Part shown: positions 52,101-63,765 of the stretch, in pieces
Layout of the letters: each line of letters opens with the position of its first letter
How positions within the stretch are numbered: the first letter of the stretch is position 1
DNA from: Paracyclopina nana
Taxonomy: Eukaryota > Arthropoda > Copepoda > Cyclopoida > Cyclopettidae
Direction: 5' to 3'
Length of the DNA: 64,000 nucleotides
NCBI GenBank assembly: GCA_019096065.1
Contig: JAGUCH010000001.1
Location: 620,001 to 684,000 of the forward strand
Program-made: the position numbers and the translations under genes
Notes under the pieces: generated by a model
What the model was told of the DNA's origin: nothing
What the model saw: the letters and a program-made list of their open reading frames with translations, nothing else
The model's database searches: none

Positions 52101-54878
52101 CTCCACCTCAAATTAGTGCATTCAGGTAATAAGAGGATAATTTCCAGGAAATACAGAGTGTAGTAGCTGGCTTGCTTCCACATACCATTGAAACTATTAA
52201 AAGTGACAACAAAGTACTCTTCTATCTGAAGCTATTCCCATCAAGGGAAATGGGCTTTTTTCAGCTCTTTGGTACCAATGCAATGACATTTGAAGCTAAG
52301 AGCTTGTAAGCCTTCATTCAGGTGTAGAATGCCTCAATTATCTGCCATGTGAAGCTACTTATGACAGTTATAGAAGAATCTTTCAGGAAACTGTTTTCTT
52401 AATTGGAAACTGGAGCCAGAAACTAATCTAGCAAAGAGTTGCTTCTCTATCTTCACCAGCTAGATTATATTAGTGTTTTCCTCTGGGCCAAAGTCAAGTG
52501 TAGCATGTTTTCATATCAAGTGAAGAGGATTCTAAAGGGAAGTTAGCTTCTGCTACTCACGTTTGTTGAAAATGATGGCAATGATGACAAAGAGATTGCC
52601 TATGGTGCCAATCACAATGAGGAATGAGTAGGCCAGGATTAGTGCATAATAGGCTGTATCCGATACAGCTCTGTTCCTGTCATACTTGACAAACAAGTCC
52701 ACATCTATGAATTGGTCATCATACACTGACCCATTGTCATGCAAATAGTGGCTGAAATTGCCCTGGAACCTGGAAGAGCCATTGTTCAGGGCAATGGCCC
52801 TTTGGGCCACGTACAAGTCATAGTCATCCAGGAGATCCTGAAAGAGCCAAAATTGTAGCTTGGTTACCAATCAGGAAATTGTGTTGTATTGCCCAAATTT
52901 ACCCAAAGAACCACACCCATCTTCAATCAGGAAAAAGCTTTATTACTCCCAGCTTAGGATAATCTTCTCCTGTATTCTTATGAATACAGAAGAACTGATA
53001 TTCTCTTGTTGCTATGAGATAATTAGTCACAGACCAAATTAAATTGTCAGCCATTCCAAGAATAAGTTGAGCTACTAGAAAATTGTAGTACACATATTGA
53101 AGAAAAGTGATTTAGAAAATTTGGCTGGGAAAAATTGCTTAGGAAATATCCAGGATTTCTGATGTAATAATGCCTGGTTAAGCCAAATGTACTCAAATCC
53201 TTTTGAGGTCAGGCTCGTGGAAAATGCTTGGTAAAGCCAATTTATATGATGGAAAGCAATTTTCGCATGTATAATTCAGTTTACCAATTCGTCTCAGTTC
53301 ATATTACTACACATATATAAAGGCTCTGACGTTTTACTTTATCAAGTGACACACATTATAAAATATTTTATAAGGTGTGTTGCTTCTCTGTTTGACCAGA
53401 GACCATGATATTGTCCAAGAAGTAAATACCATTGCAGAAAAAAGGAGAAAAAATGCCATGTATGGGGATCGAACCCTGATCATCTAGATTAAGAGTCCGA
53501 CGCTCTACTGACTGAGCTACTGATTTACTTAGAATTTTGTTGGAAAAATTTGTTTTAACAATGACATTTGTGCTCTACTACTAAGCATAGCTCAGCTCAG
53601 TAGAAGAGTCTCTTTCAGAGATGCCAGACAAAACTTGATCTAACACATCTTTTAGCTTCAAAAAGTGCCAAATTCAAAATGCACACTTTTTGAGTGATTG
53701 ATTAACACTTTCAGCTACTCTTGCACTACTGAGGGCCTCTCAACACAAGCCCTCAAAGTAATGGATCAAATGCTAAGTCAAGATTGCCTGGTCTGGTAGC
53801 TTCATTAACATTTGAAAATTACTTTCCATCATATAAAATCGTATATATATGTAAACAAATTATAAAACAAGCTAATAAAATGGCTGAGCAAATTTTGTAA
53901 AGTAAAAATCGAGTGGCATCTTTGCGGGCTCGAGCTTGCTAATTCTCTGAAAACATATTTTGCTCAGCCCCATCTCGTACGGCTATTCTTGACGGAACAA
54001 AGAGACATAAAATCACGAAATCTGTTCGTCATAACTGCGGCGGCGCTGCTATCACTAAAAGAGGGAACAAAAGTAGAAAGTAATGCAGATGCTGGAGCTA
54101 ATGATTTCTAATATTATTCCCTAAGAATCTTTCGTTTTGAAATGCAATTTTTGCCTGGATATGATTATCAATTTATAATAAAATCAACTTTAACTTCAAT
54201 GACATTGAATTTTCTAGCGCAAGCTTTAAAAAAATGAAGGGCTACTATCAGCAACTTTGCTACTTTTCTCATCTACTCCTTTAAATCCAATGTGGCTAAT
54301 TTTTGCTGAAACTGTTTTGTTTTGAAGTGAGTGTTGCCAGATTTTTTTTACTTCTCAAAAGGCCTTTATTTTGGCGTTTTCTGTGAAACTCTGGCAAAAA
54401 TGAAAATGTTATTATTGAAAAAATTCACAGGGTTCAATTTTTTTTCGTCAGACGGGGTACCACAGTATAGTCCGACAGCTCATAGAAGTGAAGCTCAGCT
54501 AGTATGTCACCTTATATTATAGATCATCTTGATTTTGCTCAATAAAATCCCATTTTTGAATGCACTAAAATACTGGAGCACAATTTGTTTAATACAAACA
54601 AATATTAGCATTTCTAGCTATTTTAACTTTATCAATTCACCAAAAAGCTTAAAAAAAGAGATTATTTCATGTCCTAAGTCTTATCAAGGTTGAACATTAG
54701 GTCATGTTCTTTTTAGAAAAAAGTTAGGTCTTGAAATTTTCCTATTTTTTCCCATTCATCAGCCTAGATATTAATTTTCTGTTGTTAAACTAGTTATTCC
54801 AAGAATTATTTTTCAAGGCATCTAAGCTAAAATAAGGAAAAAATTATTTCAAAAAAAAATTAACTTACTTTTTCCATT
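49195..54878 (-). CDS. Neuropeptide F/Y-type G-protein-coupled receptor
   Basis: Class A rhodopsin-like receptor. Exons: 54878-54870 (ATG GAA AAA, then GTAAGT), 52837-52561, 51775-51528, 50573-50409, 49749-49195; phases agree (about 417 residues). The extracellular N-terminus has glycosylation sites (NNGS, NFS, NGS). TM1 is ILAYSFLIVIGTIGNLFVII, TM2 begins RTARNIFIATLAVADS, and the TM3 end is ALIAVDRHRF (DRH in place of DRY, as in NPY receptors). The intracellular loop ALEAKRRRNNRMLICVAL leads to TM6 LTHFLSWLPLNVANVV, and TM7 ends NPILYGYMNENFRQEF, followed by palmitoylatable Cys (CLGCC). NPILYGYMN-NFR and DRHR are typical of NPY/NPF receptors, which usually couple to Gi and control feeding. 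The three-codon first exon is less certain, but its donor and phase fit and exon 2 has no Met before TM1. Confidence 0.85.
53365..53535 (-). mobile_element. tRNA-derived SINE copy in receptor intron 1
   Basis: The body (TGTTGCTTCTCTGTTTGACC, then AAGAAGTAAATACC) matches the 20.6-21.9 kb family. The minus-strand head resembles tRNA-Lys(CTT): D arm GCTCAGTCAGTAGAGC, GACTCTTAATCT anticodon arm, GGGTTCGATCCCC T arm. The acceptor ends do not pair, so it is not a functional tRNA. Confidence 0.65.
54445..54535. repeat. Dispersed repeat, copy B
   Basis: Inverted relative to 46035-46125 (shared GAAGCTCAGCTAGTATGTCA, then CCTTATATTATAGATCATCTT). Confidence 0.65.
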
Positions 54879-55969
54879 TTGTCCAACTACCAGAAAGCAC
54901 GAGGCCAGAATCGGCAATAAACAGAGCTCAGAGCTTTCTTTCTGAGGTCGCACACGTAAATTTGAGCATGGCAAGCGCAACACTCTTGCAAAGCAGCTCT
55001 CATCACTTGCGTAGCTCAGAGAGGCCTCAAAAAGGCCTTTTTAATACCTAGAATTGCCATCATTCATCCATCAAAGTAAGACATCAAGTTCTACAGCCAA
55101 AATTTTATTAACACTTTAAGTACAGCTATGACATAGTGTAATACTATAAAAGTTATGAGAACATAATCCAAGATTAGTCAGATATTGGAGTTTTTGTTCA
55201 CTCTGCGTGAGAAAATATTTTTTTTTGGCACGAGAAGGAAACTTATTACTAGAAAAAAAGCCTTGACACAGTGGATCTTAATACTTGGTTTGGGAAAAAT
55301 TCGCGAAAGCAACTTCAGATCTTAGGCTAAAATTTGGGTTTCTGTGCTCTCAATTTTAGTTCTACTTCATAAACATGCTGAAGAGGCCTTAGATGTTGAG
55401 GCTAATAATGGCAGCTCTACTGTTTTCCAAGATATTTTGATATATGAGCCAAATTTGAAGATTTCCATGTTAGAGCACTCTTTATTAGCCTACAAGTGAT
55501 TCAAATTGGGATTTAAGGTGAAGCAAAATGTAAAAGTTTTGTGGCTTGGCTTAACTCCTGATGCTTTCAGGCCACTGTGCTCTCCATAATTAAAAAATTC
55601 CAATTGAGGAGGGAAAAAGTGGATCCTCCATTTTCTTTTGCATGGCTTCTCTCAATTTCACGAGATTAAAAAGCATGATAAGTTAAAAAACAGCCAAGCC
55701 AAGCCAAGCTTTGATTTTTTCCAAATCCAGAAATTCAAAATAGTAAGTAACAAAATTATTTAAAAGGTATTTTAAGTAGCTTTCAGCACTTGTCAAAAAG
55801 ATTGCTCAAGCCAAGTCTCTACAGCACTTAATTTTTTAAAGCAAGCCACAGCTAATCCATTAATTAAATGAGCTTAAGCATCCTGAAACTAAAAGCATCC
55901 ATCTCATCACAACTTGATGTAGTTTATTCATGATCAGCCTGGAATAAAAAGCATCCATACAAGCTCTAA
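54879..55969. other. Spacer between receptor and ORC3
   Basis: About 1.1 kb without recognisable coding, RNA or repeat features. It should contain the receptor promoter and the ORC3 3' UTR. Confidence 0.4.
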
Positions 55970-58900
55970 CTAGAATGTGAGCCTCTCCACATGGTCAGTC
56001 TTCCTTTTTGAAGGTTTGATGAAGCCCAAAAATTGCAGCTCTGACACAGCTCTGCTAAACCTGGCATGCAGCAATTGACTGTTGCTTTTCTCCTCATTCT
56101 CCTTTTCTTCAGCAGTACTGCCAACAATGGACAGCCAGCACTGAAATACAATTTACAGTTATAAAAAATATTTGCTATTTTCTTTTATATACCTGTAGCC
56201 AATCATACAAGTTGATGAGTCTGCCACACTCAAGGTGGAGCTTGTAAGCTATACAAATGTCTGGTAGGCTTGGAGGAATCTCCTCTTCAGTGGAAGTCTC
56301 CAAGTTGGCATTCTAAAAGATGTGAAGAAAAGATGTGACAAAGCCTGAGATGTTTTCATTGAGACAGCAGAGAATCTATCAGTTTCAGCTTGGCAAAGTT
56401 GGTATCAAAAACATTGATGTAGATTTTCCACGCAAAGAAAACTAAAAATCGACTAAATTAGCAAAAGCTATTTGTATAGGGCTTCAATATTTTGCTTTCA
56501 GTGCATATTTAGTACTATTTCAAATGCCAACTTTTCAGCTCAGTGAAAACATTTCAGAAAGATCTTTTTATTGCATCACTGAGCTTTATCAGCCAAAATG
56601 AGCCTTGTTTTTTTGGTTCCTGCTAACTCACAAATAGATAAGGGGCTAAAAATGACTTAAAAATAGCCTCAACAAGAAAGGTTTTTCCAAGAAATGTAGC
56701 ATGCACCAAGTTAACTAGGCAACCAAGATTGCTCTAATTAGCATGCATTTTTTATGCCAAAGAAATGAAAAAGATGCGAAATCAAAGCCTCACTAATTCA
56801 ATTCAAGGTCATAAATAAGGGCGGAGTGTCCAGTGCTTATCTTGCCATAAAAAGACAGTAGAACTGTGGAAAAATCCAGTTTCTGGCCCTCTTTTCCCAA
56901 CTTTATCCTCACATGTAGCCAGATATATGAGAAGGCCAAATTACATATATACTATAAGGCCCACTGCAGTATTCTCCACAGATGATACAGAGGTATGTTA
57001 ATGCAAATAATAATTCTAATGGGAAAATCTCACCCATTCCTTCCATTTTCCCAAAACATCTAAGAAACTTGATGGAAACAGACTTTTCTTTCATACCTTT
57101 TAAATGTCACTTAACTTTGCTCAAATCTAAGCAGAGAATGAGCTTGACACTGAGCCATTGTCATGGTCATTATTTATGAGCAAATCAAGCAAGAAAAAGC
57201 CAAGTACATTATATCATTACATTATGAATGCTCCTAATTACTAACAATAGTAAAACCAGCTAGCCTTTGTGGCTAAAACAGTGAGTTGTCAAGGAAATCA
57301 AATTGTTAATAACTGTAACCTTCCAAATGGAAAAGGCAATACTAAAGGCCATAAATCTCAGCAAGGATTTCTTCTTCCAAGAATCTGATGCTGTGGAATA
57401 TAAGAGGCCGGACTCGGACTACATAAGCATTTAACTCGAACTCGATTTTGAAAATTCATTCCATCACTACTGAACATTGCTCGCTTTTCTTTCTGACGTC
57501 ACACTGACTTGCATAGTAGCGTGTCAGTTTTAAGGTCGCGATGATCTTGGAATTTCATGCTACCAAGGATTTGCGTTTATTGGTAGAGAAAAATGAATCC
57601 ATACCACCCTCAGCAAAAGTTAGGCCCCGCGAAAAATCCCTGATCGGCCGGGAAAGATTTGAGAACCTTGCACATTTTTCATTTCCTCGCTACGCTCGGA
57701 TGAAAAATAGTAGCTAGTTCTCAAATCTTTCCCGACCTCTCAGGGATTTTTCTTGGGGCATAACTTTTGCTGAGGGGGTAGGGAACTATTATTCCACTGC
57801 AAATCAGAAGAGAAAAAAATCGGGATAAAAAAATACAATTAACTAACCTGAAATTGGCCAAAAAAGACCTGGAATTTTTCCCATTCCTATTGAAAAGTTG
57901 GCATAAAAACTCTTAACTTTTCAATGCAAGCTTCAAAAAAAGGGAGGGAAAAATGTCTTTTGTGAAATTCCATACATACACACATTCAAGATCAAAGGAC
58001 TGAAGGCCTCAATTGAGCCATGAAAAAAGGCTTAAAATAGAACAACCCGAGTGAACTTTTAACCGCCCGAGCGTAGCGAGGGGTTTAAAAATAAGCCTTA
58101 ATAAGCTAGAGTGTTTTGAAATTTACCTCTAGGTAATGATTTGGTGACCTCAGAGCCATTTGTGTGGCATTTCTTGGCGCACCTCTCAGCCTTTGTTTCA
58201 CCAAGTCCACATCGTCAAAGTAAAAAATTTGGTAGAAGCCTTGCCACTGAATGGGCCTGGAATTCAAGTAGGCGGTGAAAGTGGAGTGCAAAAAAGCCAT
58301 GATTTTCTCTCGCAGCTGCTCAAATGGGTTCATGGCTTTCACTTTCTTCTCGCGGGCTTGCTCTAAAAGCATCTGCAATGGAAATAGACATGAAAAAGGG
58401 CCCACATTCCTCAAGTTGACAAGTGAGAAAAGTCTTTTTGAAGTGGCTGTGAAGTCAGATAAAAGCAATATTTTTCAATGCAAAGTGGCCTGAAAGTCAC
58501 ATTTCAGGTTGATGCATCTAAGTTACAATTAAAATCAACTTACTTAAAATAATTTAGCTTTAAGTTACTTTTATGTTCTTAAGTGAAAGTTTGTTCCTTT
58601 TTAAGATTCCTTAAAGTCCTATTTAAGCCTTTTTAACTCCTTTAAGTCCAATTTAACAATCATTAGAGTATTTTTTTTTCAATTCACAAAATTGATGAGA
58701 AAATAGAAGCTTGTAGGCAAGGCAAATTCAGGTTTACAAAGCTAAGATGGATATTAATGAAATCTCCCAACCAGAAATTTTCCCATGTTTTCTGAAAGTT
58801 ATTGTAACGTGTTAGCACTCCTTCGTTTCACCCAGGTTGAGTTTATGTCGTTATGTAACATTAACTTCCGTACCACCTATGAAAAAAAATTGAGGAAAAT

Positions 58901-61802
58901 CGAATGTGACACGGAAAATTCGTATTTTCGATTTTACCAAGGTGTCAAGGCAGTTAATGTTACATAACGACTTGAACTCAATGTTGATAAAACGTATAAG
59001 TTTCACTGAGGGTTTTTTTGCCGTATGAGGGCCCAGAATTTCTGGTTGGGCTGATATTTGCTAGATTCTAATTTTTCAAGTATAGGCTCTAGTTTACATA
59101 TCCAATTGCATAACAAGGGTGAGTATAGAATATCTAAAAGCAATTCTGGGGAAATTCCATTACTGATATCCCACCATAAATAAAAAAAGAGGGAAGTGAT
59201 GAGATTCTCAGATAATCTACTTACTTCTTGCAACTTGAAGATATTGAGCTTCCCCTTTGAGTTGCTGGGTGAATTGGTTGTTGCTTTTTCTGGTTCCTCA
59301 GATTTTATTTTATCCACAGTTTTTGACTCCTCCACCACAGAAGAGCCAATTTTATTCTCCAAGTCTTCCAGGAATTGTCTGGCTTGGGAGCAAATTTCAC
59401 CCACTTTAGGCAAGTTAGGCTCTAAAAAAGGAGGATGTAATTAAGAGGGAGAAAAGGCTTATTTGATCATAACTATCTTAATTGGGTCTAAAGGGAGATC
59501 ATCAACCAAAAAAGGGCAAGTTTTCAAGTTTCCTTTCATCTCTTCTAGGCAGGAGAAGATCTCAACTTGAGTGCTCTCCTCAGTTTTTCCTTGTTAGCCC
59601 AGAAGGTCTCAATATTTCATATGAAATGTTAAACTCACCATAAGGTTCCAAAGAAGTGATAAAAGTCTGCAGCATTTGGCTTATTCCACACTTTTCTGAC
59701 ATTTTGAGAAATTGGAAAGCTTCTCTGTATTCCCCAGTTTGAGTCACTGGCTCAGCCATGGACAAGTTGTAAACATGGTGGAACTGTGTGGGAAAAGATG
59801 AGAGGCTCATGAATCACAATTTTCAAGAAAAACAATGTCTCATTCATTGTTAGATAATAACTTAATTTAAGAGAAAACTAAAAACAGGACTCAGCAAAGG
59901 ACCAAGCAGCACTTTCATGGGCAAATTAGCTTATTTGGAGTCTTCTTGATGTAAAGTTAAAAACTGAAGTGCTTGCATTAAAAGTTGTCTTGAAATCTGT
60001 CTATTTCCAAGCAAGGTTGACTGCTATTTTTGGGGGGTGATTGTCACAGGACAATTTTTCTCCTTTTCAAAGTGTGTTTTCCATGCATTTTAGAGTGCTG
60101 AAAAGGGCCTTATAACAAATTTTGATCCATCACTCTTGTATTTTCCTCATAAATGAAAAAAAGCCACTTTTACTAGCATAAACCAGTTTCCAGTTTGAAT
60201 TGGCTAACCCCCAAAAAAAAAAGAAGCAATAATGGCAGATGCCAAGAAAATACAGAGAAAAGTATGCTGTCCAATTGACATGCCAAGGCTACATGATTAC
60301 ATGGAAAAAAATAATATCATCCAATGTCCAGCCAGAAAAATGCTTCTTTCCACAACAGACATGATCTACTTACATTTTTGCCAAGAGGCTGCCTTGGCAA
60401 ATTGGCCACAAGTGCATGCAAAGTGATGACGAAAGCATTGAAGAGTTGGACTTTGCCATCCACTTGGTTCAAGTACTCCATTTTGAAGGTCTCAACTGAG
60501 CTGAACTTCCACTTGGCCACCAACTTTTCAAGGCTGGTCAAAGTAGACAAAGCATCGAGTCTTTGGGCCTTGGGGCAGCAAAGCACTGCAAACTCATTGG
60601 CACTGTAATGCTCAAACAGGCACAACTGAAAAAAAAGTACGATAGAAATCTCGAGAAAGGATGCCTTTGTCATGAGGAAAATCTTGGTGAAAAGAAACTT
60701 TTTGCTTGGTCATTTAGATTCAGTCAATGGAACTGAAAGCAAAGCTAAAGGAAAACAATCGAGTCTCACCAATTCCTTATTTGATTTGTAAATATCGTTT
60801 GGGCAAATAATGTATGTAAATTCCTAATTAAAGACAATGGCATCGATGAAAATTGTTTGACTTTCTTGAGGTTCACAGATGCCAGATGCTTTCAAAAGGA
60901 ATGCGCATAAAAATATCTGAGCTACATCATGAAAAATTGACCATAAAATGTTCCTTCATATTCTCTCTTTATGGCTGCCATATGTCAAACACCAAAAAAA
61001 AAGCCAGACAAAAATGAAGCCACAGAGAAAATTCCTCATGCTCGAAAGACCCATAAGGAGTCATTGTGTAACACAATTAGACAATCACGTGTACGTAAAG
61101 ACACAATTATCATCAAGCAAAGAGCAAAGCATGTGATAAAAAAAGTTTGTCATTGTCAACTTTTGAATTGACGAAACCAGGCAAAAGACAGCCACGTGAG
61201 AGCATGCTACAATAGCTCATCCTTAAAAATAGTAGCAGGCACCATAAAAAAATCTCATGCTTTCCTGATTTTTTTCTGGGTCCAAGTACCCATCAGTCAT
61301 AAAATGTAAGCGTTTATTTTAATTTGTGAAGCGGCTTTTATCATTTTTTGGCTTAACGCTTTGTCCAAATCAAGCGTACTTTTAATGAGACTTGATTGTT
61401 TTCCTCCTTATTTCACTTCAGTTCCAGAAACTGAATTCAAATTAGCAAGCTACATACTTTCTTTTCACCACGATTAGTTTTCATAATCAAAAGTACGCTA
61501 TATTTAATTGTACTCAATGATTAATTACCTTGAAAGCCATGAGGAAATGCTTGACAGACAAGTCATGAAATGTAAAAGTCTCCAGGAGAACTTTGAGCAC
61601 TGAGGCACCCAATTTGAATGGTAAATTGGCATCTAAGACAAGTGACTCGACAAACTTGGCCAATAAGTGGATGGATGGAGCGGATGCAAAGCTATCAATT
61701 GCCAACTTTGAAGTGGTGCAATGAGGCAAAGATCGATGGATTGCATCCACCGTCGTGGCAATTCCGAAAATTACTACAAATGGCAACCGACCTTGGTACT
61801 CA
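55970..61802 (-). CDS. ORC3: Origin recognition complex subunit 3 (3' part)
   Basis: Seven exons with matching phases: 61802-61529, 60625-60374, 59783-59639, 59421-59225, 58372-58127, 56312-56193, 56140-55970, giving about 468 residues to the stop. ORC3 is part of the complex that binds replication origins and loads MCM helicase. Recognised blocks: [20 protein letters not shown] (the AAA+-like core, first exon here), [94 protein letters not shown] and the C-terminal winged-helix [33 protein letters not shown]. The first exon starts mid-codon at an acceptor, so about 200-250 N-terminal residues are missing. They are not in 61803-62080, beyond which lies an opposite-strand protease gene. The missing exons may lie past 64000, making the protease nested in an intron. 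Confidence 0.92.
57603..57781. mobile_element. Hairpin element (MITE-like) in ORC3 intron
   Basis: Inverted arms of about 65-70 bases: left CCCTCAGCAAAAGTTAGGCC, AAAAATCCCTGA, GGGAAAGATTTGAGAACC; right TTCTCAAATCTTTCCCGACC, TCAGGGATTTTTC, GCATAACTTTTGCTGAGGG. The loop contains CCTCGCTACGCTCGG. A half copy lies at 23295-23390. Confidence 0.8.
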
Positions 61803-62032
61803 CTGAAATGCAAAAAGATGAAAACCATTAGTTTTTGGCATAATTCAGCTACATCACATGAAAGGCAATATGTCAAAAGCATGACCTTATAAAATAGCCT
61901 CAAATTGGTGGTATGGTATAAGTCTTGAGTTTCTTACACCATACATCTAGTTTAAATGAGGATGTGATTTGCCAAATTTACTCAATTATACATTCAGAAT
62001 GATGTGCAGAATATTTCCTGATTAGCTCCTGC

Positions 62033-62041
62033 TATAAAAAG
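62033..62041 (+). promoter_or_regulatory. TATA box of serine protease gene
   Basis: TATAAAAAG, 53 bases upstream of the ATG, the same spacing as in the cathepsin and DOMON genes. Confidence 0.6.
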
Positions 62042-62085
62042 AGCTTTTGCCTTTGACTTTGCATAGTTTTCTCTTTTTTGAAAGC

Positions 62086-63185
62086 ATGAAGGTGAGAAAA
62101 GTTTAAATCATTAACTCATTATTTTGGCTTAAAAAAGTTGAAAAATTAGGGAACTTGTGTGGTGGCTTTCACTCTCATTTTGCTGGCAGCTCCAAATTTG
62201 GCATCTTATTCAAAATGCTACAGTAAGTGAAAAGCAAAAGCTTACTTAAATTTTTTTTCACTTTTCATTTAATTTTTAAATTAGGGAATGCAGCCAAAAT
62301 TCCAAAATGGATGCCAAGGCCTATTAGAGGATTTAGAGTGACCAAAGGTGAACAAGCAGAATTTCCTTTGCCTTGGCAAGTTGGCCTGATAACTGAAGAA
62401 TATGGAATTGGTTTGTTTTGTGGGGGAACCATTTTGAATGAAAACACAATTTTGACTGCAGCTCATTGCACTGAAGCTTTCAGTGGTGAGCTGGTCATTG
62501 TAGCAGGAGTGAGAAATTGGTTGTCAGATGAGGATGGTCAAGTAAAAAACAAGATTTTTAGATAAAATCATAACTTTAATGCTTGCTTCCTATCCTTAGG
62601 AATCATCAGTGGTGGAAGTGATTTATAACATTGAGGAACCACACAGATACCCTGTCAAATTCAACAATGACATAGCTCTTGTCAAAGTGTTCCCACCCTT
62701 GAAATTTGGACCCAAAATTAAGCCTGCTTGCTTGCCCATGCCAGATTTCAAGCCTGAAAACACTAATGAACTGGCCATCACAAGTGGCTGGGGCCAAACC
62801 ACCAATGAATCTGGTAATTAAAAAATGTGTATATTTCAGCAAAATGAATAAGTATGACACTATTTTCATAGGATCTGGGTCGGATGTGCTTCAATACACT
62901 TGGGTTCCACTCCTGACCAATGAGGAATGCAAGAGAACTGAAATCGAAGCGCACGCATACACCACAATCACTGATTCCATGATTTGTGCTGGAGATGTTA
63001 AGCATGGTGGCAAAGACAGCTGTACAGGTGATTCTGGTGGACCTTTGGTTGTCCCTGATGAACATGGTAATGCTGTCATCTATGGCATTGTCAGTTTTGG
63101 CTTTGCTTGTGGAATGCCCAAAAATCCTGGAGTTTACACCAGTGTCTCCCACTTTGTCAATTGGATTGAAAAACACCTTTACTAA
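62086..63185 (+). CDS. Secreted trypsin-like serine protease
   Basis: S1 family. Exons: 62086-62091 (ATG AAG), 62150-62222, 62285-62541, 62600-62813, 62872-63185; phases agree (287 residues). Signal peptide KGTCVVAFTLILLAAPNLAS, a short propeptide ending PIR, then GFRVTKGEQAEFPLPWQVGL as the mature start. Cleavage after Arg would activate it, although the usual IVGG is GFRV. The triad is complete: His in LTAAHC, Asp in NNDIALVK, Ser in CTGDSGGP. Asp six residues before the Ser (KDSCTGDS) predicts cleavage after Lys or Arg. SFGFACG replaces the common SWG.GCG, so the S2/S4 pocket differs. It ends VYTSVSHFVNWIEKHLY. Lies head-to-head with the visible part of ORC3. Confidence 0.92.
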
Positions 63186-63201
63186 CTTGAATTGAACGTC
63201 A

Positions 63202-63207
63202 AATAAA
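63202..63207 (+). terminator. Polyadenylation signal of serine protease gene
   Basis: AATAAA, 16 bases after the stop codon. Confidence 0.6.
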
Positions 63208-63579
63208 GATCCTATTTCAAGCAAGTCTTTAAATCACAGATGTATGTACTCAAAAAAAATAATAATAATAATTACAATTATAAAGTTTTACAAAAACAAA
63301 ATCCTTTATTTTAATAAATTGATAGATCTATGAAATGAATAATTCCTGAAGTTGACGTAAAGTCAGGGAATTAACTTTGATCATCGCCAAATTGAATGCT
63401 GACGTGGTGAACATAATTGAATTATCATTATTCAATTCTGGTTAGTTTTACATTGCAAAGTGAAAAAAGCCATATATGAAAATTTAATTACTTTTGCCTC
63501 TGCACCTTATGCCCTCTATCCAAATGTACGTCAATTCAAATAACCTGTTAAATTGAATTGAAAAAAAAACATGTCACAG
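63208..63579. other. Spacer between protease and its partial copy
   Basis: AT-rich, with no exon, repeat or RNA recognised. The earlier exons of the duplicated protease are absent. Confidence 0.4.
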
Positions 63580-63765
63580 CTGCTGGACATTTGGTTATCC
63601 CAGACAAAAATGGCAAAGCTGCCATCTGTGCTGATGTCAGTTTTGGCTATGCTTGTGGAAAGCCCAACAATCCTGGAGTTTACACCAGTGTCTCCCACTT
63701 TGTCAATTGGATTGAAAAACACCTTAACTAACTTCAATTGTATTCCAAATAAAAGTCCTATAATA
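63580..63765 (+). pseudogene. Partial copy of the serine protease last exon and 3' UTR
   Basis: Matches the end of the upstream protease from just after the catalytic Ser to the stop at 63731: AGHLVIPDKNGKAAI corresponds to GGPLVVPDEHGNAVI, then VSFGYACGKPNNPGVYTSVS and HFVNWIEKHLN. The match continues into the 3' UTR (ACTTCAATTG, AAATAAAAGTCCTAT). The GDSGGP Ser region and all earlier exons are missing, so it is a truncated tandem duplicate. Confidence 0.85.

Noticed and set aside
53456-53524. Apparent tRNA-Lys gene on the minus strand
   Set aside because: Same reason: the acceptor stem is not complementary, the T stem pairs only partly, and the flanking body matches the SINE family.
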